DNA of 18,710 nucleotides. Origin: Oscillospiraceae bacterium (GTDB lineage: Bacteria; Bacillota_A; Clostridia; Oscillospirales; Oscillospiraceae). This document shows positions 13,096-18,710 of this stretch, in pieces. Both the position numbers and the translations under genes were made by a program. The notes under the pieces were generated by a model. It was not told where the DNA came from. It ran no database searches and saw only the letters and a program-made list of their open reading frames with translations. The stretch's first letter is position 1; each line of letters starts with the position of its first letter. The DNA is taken from assembly GCA_017627975.1 (NCBI GenBank), contig JAGAFT010000111.1, forward strand, positions 1 to 18,710, given 5' to 3'.

Positions 13096-15594
13096 ATGAA
13101 ACCTGTTTCCCGCAGAGATTTCCTCAAGGGCCTTGCCGCCGGTGCGGTCAGCGTCGGCGCCTTCGGCCTGGCCGGTACTGCGAATACCGCCGCTTTCGCC
13201 GACGACGCTTCCGCAGCCCTGTATCAGCCCGGCACCTACACCAGTGTCCAGGCGACTGAATTTGCCAAAGTGGAAGTATCCTGCACCTTCTCCGAGACGG
13301 AACTCACCGATGTGAGTTACACGCTGGTGGAAACCTCCGCCGACGACTACTTTGCCAAAATGGACGGCGCCGTACAGGCCTACTGTCAGCGCATCAAAGA
13401 CGCCGGCAGCACCGCCGGGGTCGATGGCATCTCCGGAGCCAGTCTATGTACTTCCGCCATTCGTGACGGCGTCAACGCCTGCCGCGCCCAGGCGCTCGGT
13501 GTGGTGCTTCCCGCCGCTCCGGCCGGCGGCGCAAAGGTCATCAATCCCCAGAGCACTGATTTCCATTCCAATTCCAGCCCGGATCTTTCCAAGACGGCGC
13601 TCTTCTCCGACTGGCAGCTCGGCGGCCGCACCTTCAACCACCGCATGGTGAAGTCCGCCGCCTTCCAGCTGGCTTTTCTCCGGCAGAACCCCGATGAATA
13701 CATCAACTACTACAAGCGCATGGCCGACGGCGGCGTGCAGATGATCTGGATCGAAGACTTTGCCGACATCTGGGAAGTCACCAGCGGCGGTCCTTTCAAA
13801 GCGCCTCTGGAAGCCTATGATGTCAAGGGGCTGGTCGACACCCTCCATGCCGCAGGCTGCACCATCGGGTATCAGTTTGACACCATGGGCGCGCCCATCG
13901 GTCCGCTGGACTTCACGGAGCCTTTCCTCGGCAACTATGACACCGACACCATCAAGCAGTGGGTTCAGGACATCATCGGCATCGGCAAGACTCTTCAGGA
14001 CTACGGTTTCGACGCGTTCGAGCTGAACTTTGCCGCCAACAACCTCGGCCAGTCCTTCTTCTCCCGCGCCCGCAACAACCGCACCGATGAGTACGGCCCC
14101 CAGACGCTGGACAGCCGCTGCAAGTTTGCCACGGAAGTCGTGACCGGTCTGAAAGAAGCCTGCGGCAAGGACTTCATCGTTCAGGTTCTCATCAACGGCG
14201 TGGAAGAGAACGACAAAGACCTTGGCAACAACGACGACTACAACACCATCGAAGAGACCATCGCCATCGCAAAGAAGATGGAAGAGGCCGGCGCGGACAG
14301 CCTGCATGTCCGCATCGGACCCTGCGGCCAGCACATCGCTCAGTTTGCCGGCGATCTCTACTTTGCCTGCCGCGGCTTTGAGGGCTTCAACGGCTACGGC
14401 AAGCGCCTCGACTTTGACCGGCACTTCCAGGGTCTGGTCCGTGGGAACAACTCCGGCGTCGGTCTGAACCTGGACATCGCTGCAAAGGTCAAGGCCGCTG
14501 TCAGCATCCCCGTCGGCTGCGCAACGTATAACGATCCTGCACAGGCCCCCGATCTGTTCAATGCCGCCATCGAAGAGGGCAAGGTCGACTTCCTGGTGAT
14601 GAACCGTCCGTTCTGCGTGGATCCGGAGTATGTCAACAAGATGCGAGAGAACCGTCTGGATGAGATTGCGCCCTGCACCCGCTGCCTGCACTGCTTCTAT
14701 GACACGCCGGCAGACAACTGCAACCTGGAACACTGCCGTGTGAACGCCGCCAACTTCCGTGCCTACAGTGAAGTGATGCCGGAGGGCTTCGATCCCCTGC
14801 CCGCCGAGACGAAGAAGAAAGTCATGGTCATCGGTGCCGGCCCTGCCGGTCTGGAAGCCGCCAGAATCGCCGCCCTGCGCGGACATGATGTCACCCTTTA
14901 TGACAAGGCGGACAGCGTCGGCGGTCTGCTCGGCTTTGCCGAAGCGGTCAAGGGTCCTCACGAGAATCTCGGACGCCTGCGCAGTTATCTGGCGCGTCAG
15001 GTAGAGCTCGCCGGGGTGAAAGTCGTCCTCAACACCGCAGTGGACAAGGCTCTGATCGAGAGCGAGGCGTCCGACGCCGTGATTCTGGCTGTCGGCGGGC
15101 AGCGCGACACCCTCGGTTTTGCCTCCACAGGCGCCACGAAGGTGATCTCCGTCGATGATGTTCTCGGCGGCGGAATCGGTGAAAATGTCGTCATTCTCGG
15201 CAGCAATGCCCAGGCCGTCGACACCGCGATTTACCTGATGAGCCTCGGCAAGCAGGTCACCATCGTCACGCCTTCTGCCAAGGAGGACTTTGAAAAAGGC
15301 CACTCCGTCAATATGAAGGAATTTGTCCAGCCCACATTCTTTGCCAACGGCGGACGCCTCTTCCCGAACGCGACCGTGACCGGCGTCGGCGACGGTTTCG
15401 TATCCTTCACCGCGGAGTCCGGTCTTCCCTATGAATATGCCTGCGACACGGTCGTCGAGGCCCTTGACATGCTGCCGAACACCGCCCTCATCGACGGGCT
15501 CGATGCGGAGGTCATCGCCGTGGGCGACTGCGCCATGCCGCTCAACATCGCAAACGCCATCGCCACCGGCAACGTCGCCGCCCGCAGTCTCTGA
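13096..15594 (+). CDS. Tat-exported FMN_bind / OYE-like / FAD flavoenzyme, probable extracytoplasmic reductase
   Basis: The product is 832 residues. A twin-arginine signal (SRRDFLK at 5-11) is likely cut after AFA (residue 35). Residues ~36-135 form an FMN_bind domain with D110-x-x-S113-G-A-S116, the motif to which ApbE-type transferases attach FMN (Ser116 here). Residues ~165-520 are an Old Yellow Enzyme-type barrel ending in NRPFCVDPEYVNKMRENR. C527-x2-C-x2-C-x13-C547 is the 4Fe-4S site, with an extra Cys542. The FAD site GAGPAG is at 580-585 and a C-terminal GDCAMPLNIANAI resembles the FAD-closing segment. The overall plan is that of 2,4-dienoyl-CoA reductase and BaiCD, plus signal and flavin domain. 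Departures: N311 and A314 stand where HxxH is usual, QFDTMGA (260-266) where QLxHxGR is usual, and GSNAQA (702-707) where the NAD(P)H GxGxxG is expected. It probably reduces an enone-like or other external acceptor; substrate unknown. Confidence 0.85.
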   Translation: MKPVSRRDFLKGLAAGAVSVGAFGLAGTANTAAFADDASAALYQPGTYTSVQATEFAKVEVSCTFSETELTDVSYTLVETSADDYFAKMDGAVQAYCQRIKDAGSTAGVDGISGASLCTSAIRDGVNACRAQALGVVLPAAPAGGAKVINPQSTDFHSNSSPDLSKTALFSDWQLGGRTFNHRMVKSAAFQLAFLRQNPDEYINYYKRMADGGVQMIWIEDFADIWEVTSGGPFKAPLEAYDVKGLVDTLHAAGCTIGYQFDTMGAPIGPLDFTEPFLGNYDTDTIKQWVQDIIGIGKTLQDYGFDAFELNFAANNLGQSFFSRARNNRTDEYGPQTLDSRCKFATEVVTGLKEACGKDFIVQVLINGVEENDKDLGNNDDYNTIEETIAIAKKMEEAGADSLHVRIGPCGQHIAQFAGDLYFACRGFEGFNGYGKRLDFDRHFQGLVRGNNSGVGLNLDIAAKVKAAVSIPVGCATYNDPAQAPDLFNAAIEEGKVDFLVMNRPFCVDPEYVNKMRENRLDEIAPCTRCLHCFYDTPADNCNLEHCRVNAANFRAYSEVMPEGFDPLPAETKKKVMVIGAGPAGLEAARIAALRGHDVTLYDKADSVGGLLGFAEAVKGPHENLGRLRSYLARQVELAGVKVVLNTAVDKALIESEASDAVILAVGGQRDTLGFASTGATKVISVDDVLGGGIGENVVILGSNAQAVDTAIYLMSLGKQVTIVTPSAKEDFEKGHSVNMKEFVQPTFFANGGRLFPNATVTGVGDGFVSFTAESGLPYEYACDTVVEALDMLPNTALIDGLDAEVIAVGDCAMPLNIANAIATGNVAARSL

Positions 15595-15634
15595 TCGAGC
15601 TGCACAAAGGACGGTCTGAACCCGAAAGCCATCC

Positions 15635-15673
15635 GGCGCGGCAGGTTCCCCCGCGCGAAGATCCTGCCGCGCC
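15635..15673 (+). other. Perfect 11-bp intercistronic hairpin between the two reductase genes
   Basis: GGCGCGGCAGG (15635-15645) pairs exactly with CCTGCCGCGCC (15663-15673) across a 17-nt loop. No T tract follows directly; TTTTT occurs only at 15692-15696, just before the GGAGG of the next gene. It looks more like a processing or mRNA-stabilising hairpin than a complete terminator, though partial termination is possible. Confidence 0.65.
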
Positions 15674-15709
15674 ATGGACTATATATTACTATTTTTGGAG
15701 GATAACAGC

Positions 15710-17956
15710 ATGGCAACAACTCTGTCCAGACGCAGTTTTCTGAAAGGCGTCGCCGCCGGTGCGGCAAGCATCGCCGCCATGGGCGTCGTCGGCTCCGCTC
15801 CCAAGGCCTCGGCCGAAGCTGCCGAAAGTGCCCAGATCCCGTTCGCCTCTCCTCAGCAGGCCGCAACCACGCTGCTCAACCCGCAGAAGTGCGAGATCTT
15901 CCGCTGGGATGACGCCCCCGACATGGGCTCCAGCATTCTCTTCAAGCCCTGGCAGTTCGGCGGTCTGACCATCGAAAACCGCCTTGTCAAATCCGCTGCC
16001 GGTTCCGCTTACCTCCCCACCGAGACCAAGGAGAACATCATCGCCGAGTACTCCAACTGGGCCCGCGGCGGTGTGAAACTGGTCTGGATCGAAGACTTCA
16101 TCAACCTTTATCCCGCCTTCCCCGCTCACTACAAGGTCTATGACCGTGAAACCGGTTATCTGTCCGAGCTCACCGAAGCCATTCATGCCGAGGGCAGCTA
16201 CTGCGGCTATCAGCTTTCCCTCATGGGTGCGTCCTTCTCCGGCTTTGACGCTTCCACTGCTGCGGAATTCGAGTGCGCCAGAGCCGACCAGATGAACCTT
16301 GACGAAGTCAAGCTTCTGGAGGAATCCTTCATCGACGCAGCCAAGTACCTGAAGAGCCAGGGTGTCGACTGTGTGGAGATCAATGCCGCCGGCAACAACA
16401 TCGGCCAGGCCTTCCTCTCCCGTAACCGCAATGCCCGTACCGACGAGTACGGTCCCCAGTCCTTTGAAAACCGCACCCGCTTCCTCTGCGAGATCATTCA
16501 GGGGATCAAGAAGGAATGCGGAGAGGACTTCCCTGTTCAGATTCTGATCAACGCCGTCGAGGAAAACGACAAGGAAATCGGCCAGAACAACCAGCTGACC
16601 ACGGTGGAAGAGAACTGTCAGATCGCCAAGATGCTCGAAGCGGCCGGTGCCGATTCGCTGCACCTGCGCTGCGGTCCCTTCGGCCAGCACGTCGCGGAAT
16701 TTGCCCAGGATCTTTACTTCACCGGCTTCGGCATTGCCGGTACCACCGGCTTCGGCACCCAGTTTGACTTCAGCCGTCATTTCCAGGGCAAGCTGATCAG
16801 CGAGAACTCCGGTGCCGGTATCCTGCTCAATGTCGTAAACGAAATCAAATCCGCCGTCAGCATCCCCTGCGGCTGCGTAGGCTTCATCGCGCCGGACCGC
16901 GCCCCCAAGTATTTCGTGGACGCGCTGGAGCAGGGCAAGGCGGACTTCTTCCTGATGACCCGTCCTCTGATTGCGGATCCCGGCTATGTCAACAAGCTCA
17001 AGGAAAACCGCTTCGATGAGATCCGCCCCTGCAACCGCTGCATGCACTGCCACTTCGATTTTGACGAACAGGGCAACTTCTATGAGCACTGCCGTGTGAA
17101 TGCGGCACACATGCGCGCCTATCACGGCGACGTGATGCCCGAAGGCTTTGAGCCCGCTCCGGCCGAGACGCCGAAGAAGGTCCTCGTCATCGGCGGCGGC
17201 CCCGCCGGTATGGAAGCGGCCGCCGTGGCTGCCAAGCGCGGTCATCAGGTCACGCTGGTGGAGAAGAACGGCTATCTGGGCGGACTTCTGCTCTTTGCCA
17301 ACGCCATCAAGGGTCCCCACGAGAACCTCGCCAATCTGAACACCTATCTGAAGAAGCAGCTGGAACTCAACGGCGTCGAGGTCGTCACCGGCAAGACCGC
17401 TGACGCGGACTATGTGAAGTCCGCTGCGCCGGATGTCGTCATTCTGGCAGCCGGCGGTGTCCGTGACACCCTGGGGCTCACCGCAACGGCCGGCACTGCC
17501 GTCGTCCCCATTGAGGACGTGGTCCGCGGTGTAGAAGGCACGGAGATGGTCGTGGTCGGCGGCAATGCGCAGGCTGTGGACATCACGCTCTACCTGCAGG
17601 CGCAGGGCAAGCACGTGACCATCCTCTCTCCCGAGCCTGCCGCTCTGCTCGGCAAGGGTCAGTCCAGCTGGGTCCGGACCTTTACCAATCCCATGATCTA
17701 TGCCCGCGGCACCCGCGTCTGGCAGAACTCCAAGATCGTCTCGGTGGGTGACGGTGAGATCACCTTCAGCTGCGAGACCGGCGTCGACATGACCATCAAG
17801 TGCGATGCCGTCATCGAGGCCATGGACATGCTGCCCAACACCGGTCTGCTGGACGAGCTGGACGGACTCGAGGTCTATGCGGTCGGCGACTGCACCAAGC
17901 CGTTCAACATTGCAGAGGCCATCGGTGCCGGCAACATGACGGCGAGAAAAATCTGA
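15710..17956 (+). CDS. Tat-exported OYE-like / 4Fe-4S / FAD flavoenzyme lacking an FMN_bind domain
   Basis: The product is 748 residues. TGGAGG 8 nt upstream fixes the ATG at 15710; the upstream in-frame ATG at 15674 abuts the hairpin and would bury the signal peptide. The Tat motif SRRSFLK (6-12) and a likely cut after ASA (residue 35) come first. The OYE-type barrel follows almost directly, with no FMN_bind domain between. Motifs: QLSLMGA (168-174) in place of QLxHxGR; INAAGNN (224-230) in place of IHGAHGY; GQH with His327, possibly equivalent to the catalytic histidine of 2,4-dienoyl-CoA reductase; C441-x2-C-x2-C-x13-C461 for 4Fe-4S; FAD site GGGPAG (495-500); and degenerate GGNAQA (617-622) at the NAD(P)H site. 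It is clearly paralogous to the upstream gene and 115 bp from it on the same strand, so they probably form an operon and may share a substrate class or act in sequence. A strong terminator follows. Confidence 0.87.
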   Translation: MATTLSRRSFLKGVAAGAASIAAMGVVGSAPKASAEAAESAQIPFASPQQAATTLLNPQKCEIFRWDDAPDMGSSILFKPWQFGGLTIENRLVKSAAGSAYLPTETKENIIAEYSNWARGGVKLVWIEDFINLYPAFPAHYKVYDRETGYLSELTEAIHAEGSYCGYQLSLMGASFSGFDASTAAEFECARADQMNLDEVKLLEESFIDAAKYLKSQGVDCVEINAAGNNIGQAFLSRNRNARTDEYGPQSFENRTRFLCEIIQGIKKECGEDFPVQILINAVEENDKEIGQNNQLTTVEENCQIAKMLEAAGADSLHLRCGPFGQHVAEFAQDLYFTGFGIAGTTGFGTQFDFSRHFQGKLISENSGAGILLNVVNEIKSAVSIPCGCVGFIAPDRAPKYFVDALEQGKADFFLMTRPLIADPGYVNKLKENRFDEIRPCNRCMHCHFDFDEQGNFYEHCRVNAAHMRAYHGDVMPEGFEPAPAETPKKVLVIGGGPAGMEAAAVAAKRGHQVTLVEKNGYLGGLLLFANAIKGPHENLANLNTYLKKQLELNGVEVVTGKTADADYVKSAAPDVVILAAGGVRDTLGLTATAGTAVVPIEDVVRGVEGTEMVVVGGNAQAVDITLYLQAQGKHVTILSPEPAALLGKGQSSWVRTFTNPMIYARGTRVWQNSKIVSVGDGEITFSCETGVDMTIKCDAVIEAMDMLPNTGLLDELDGLEVYAVGDCTKPFNIAEAIGAGNMTARKI

Positions 17957-17976
17957 TCCCGGCTTCCCGTTATATG

Positions 17977-18008
17977 AAGGGGCTGCAGCAATCGCTGCAG
18001 CCCCTTTT
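17977..18008 (+). terminator. Rho-independent terminator of the reductase operon
   Basis: A perfect 12-bp stem (AAGGGGCTGCAG 17977-17988 with CTGCAGCCCCTT 17995-18006) has a 6-nt loop CAATCG and ends in TTTT. It starts 20 nt after the stop codon. It may also block transcription arriving from the convergent permease gene, though the minus-strand tail is poor in T. Confidence 0.88.
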
Positions 18009-18092
18009 GATGCGTATTTACTGATAGCCGGTATAACGGCAATCGTATTGTTTCTTAATGGTTACCGGTGACAATCTCTCCTTGTGATTCTC

Positions 18093-18710
18093 TCAGCCCT
18101 TGACTGAACCTGCGGTCATCCCCTTAACCAGTGACTTCTGAGCAACGAAGATAAACAGTGCCGTTGGGATTGTGGAGAGCGTTATCGCCGCGGCCATGTT
18201 TCCCCATTCCACTGCATAACTGGTGATAAAGAAAGAGGTTCCGACGGTTGCAGTGATTGATTTTTTGAAGGCCAGTATCCCACTGAAGAGATACTCATTC
18301 CAGCTGGTGATGAATCCAAGAATGGCGGTAGAACCGATACCTGGAAGCAGCACCGGAATCAGAACCCGGCTCAAAATCTGAAGCGTGTTTGCCCCGTCGA
18401 TGGCAGCGGCTTCTTCGATTTCCAGAGGCAGATCCTGGATATACCCGATGAACAGCAGCAGCGAGGTCGGGGTGATAAAAAGCGTATGCATAAAGATAAT
18501 TGCTATCTTCGTGTCCAACAGCTTGAATCTGTTGAAAATCAGAAAAACAGGAATCGCAAATGCCAGCGCAGGTGCCAGACGTAAAAGCATGGTCGACCCG
18601 AGGATCAGGTCCCCAAGGCCGTGATAGCGTACAATAGAATACGCTGCCGGAATCGTCAGAGCAATTGCAATTGCCGAAGAAATCACCGCAATCACAAATG
18701 AATTCCAAAG
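18093..18710 (-). CDS. MalG/UgpE-type carbohydrate ABC transporter permease (5' partial)
   Basis: The frame runs through the window edge (LWNSFVIAVISSA before the first start-like GTG at 18695), so the N-terminus is missing; about 205 residues are visible. Several membrane helices are evident. The EAA loop reads EEAAAIDGANTLQILSRVLI followed by PVLLPG, the contact site for the ATPase in binding-protein-dependent sugar importers. FITSWNEYLFSGILAF after it is characteristic of the MalG branch. The product would pair with a MalF-type permease, a solute-binding protein and an MsmK-type ATPase, presumably encoded upstream, outside the window. The sugar is unknown. It converges on the reductase operon and is visibly richer in A and T than the neighbouring genes. 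Confidence 0.92.
   Translation of the reverse strand, partial: LWNSFVIAVISSAIAIALTIPAAYSIVRYHGLGDLILGSTMLLRLAPALAFAIPVFLIFNRFKLLDTKIAIIFMHTLFITPTSLLLFIGYIQDLPLEIEEAAAIDGANTLQILSRVLIPVLLPGIGSTAILGFITSWNEYLFSGILAFKKSITATVGTSFFITSYAVEWGNMAAAITLSTIPTALFIFVAQKSLVKGMTAGSVKG

Noticed and set aside
13444..15675. A long open frame of over 700 codons on the minus strand opposite the first reductase gene.
   Set aside because: It lies wholly antisense to a gene with clear Tat, OYE, Fe-S and FAD motifs. GC-rich coding sequence often leaves one antisense frame open. Its translation shows no recognisable domain.
15689..17614. A long open frame on the minus strand opposite the second reductase gene.
   Set aside because: Same situation and same frame relation as for the first paralogue; no domain is recognisable and no ribosome binding site stands out.
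1..18710. CRISPR arrays, tRNA or rRNA genes, insertion sequences, transposases, integrases and att sites.
   Set aside because: None seen. There is no regular spacer-repeat pattern, no transposase-like translation and no recognisable tRNA fold by eye.

Overview
The window looks like chromosomal DNA from an anaerobic, moderately GC-rich member of the Bacillota, most likely class Clostridia. The pointers are strong AGGAGG-type ribosome binding sites, a YugP-family membrane metallopeptidase, a PucR-type regulator, a GLUG-repeat secreted protein, ferredoxin-linked flavoenzymes and Tat-exported flavin reductases. This placement is inference; no rRNA, tRNA or other marker gene is present.

Layout. 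(1) 2-2656 (+): the 3' part of a large iron-sulfur flavoprotein, a GltD/NfnB-like pyridine nucleotide oxidoreductase core between ferredoxin modules, ending at a strong hairpin terminator. (2) 2681-2878: a diverged ~99-bp tandem duplication that carries a terminator and the 3' end of the next gene. (3) 2826-3512 (-): YugP-type zinc peptidase. (4) 3639-5375 (+): a near-consensus promoter with a perfect inverted repeat at the expected transcription start, driving a secreted protein with GLUG-like repeats and a C-terminal domain that resembles ZinT. (5) 5376-5633: a convergent intergenic region with several hairpins. (6) 5634-12846 (-): a PucR-family regulator followed by a four-gene MacAB/YknXYZ-like exporter cassette in the order adaptor, ATPase, permease, second adaptor. 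(7) 12847-13095: a divergent control region with a perfect 19-bp palindrome. (8) 13096-17956 (+): two paralogous Tat-exported multidomain flavoenzymes of the Old Yellow Enzyme / 2,4-dienoyl-CoA reductase (OYE/DCR) type. (9) 18093-18710 (-): the 3' part of a MalG-type sugar ABC transporter permease, visibly richer in AT.

The most interesting part is the divergent PucR-exporter / double reductase locus. Both reductases carry SRRxFLK twin-arginine signals, so they should act outside the cytoplasm, where NAD(P)H is scarce. In both, the FAD-type GxGxxG motif is intact. The second, NAD(P)H-type Rossmann motif is degenerate in both (GSNAQA and GGNAQA). The first enzyme additionally carries an FMN_bind domain with a D-x-x-S-G-A-S covalent flavinylation motif. 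Both have lost the H-x-x-H/N and Q-L-x-H-x-G-R pocket motifs typical of OYE/DCR enzymes. My reading is a pair of extracytoplasmic reductases fed through flavin instead of NAD(P)H, acting on an unknown substrate and possibly controlled by the neighbouring PucR protein, which may also control the exporter. The domain readings come from motifs seen in the translations; the pathway, substrate and electron donor are inference.
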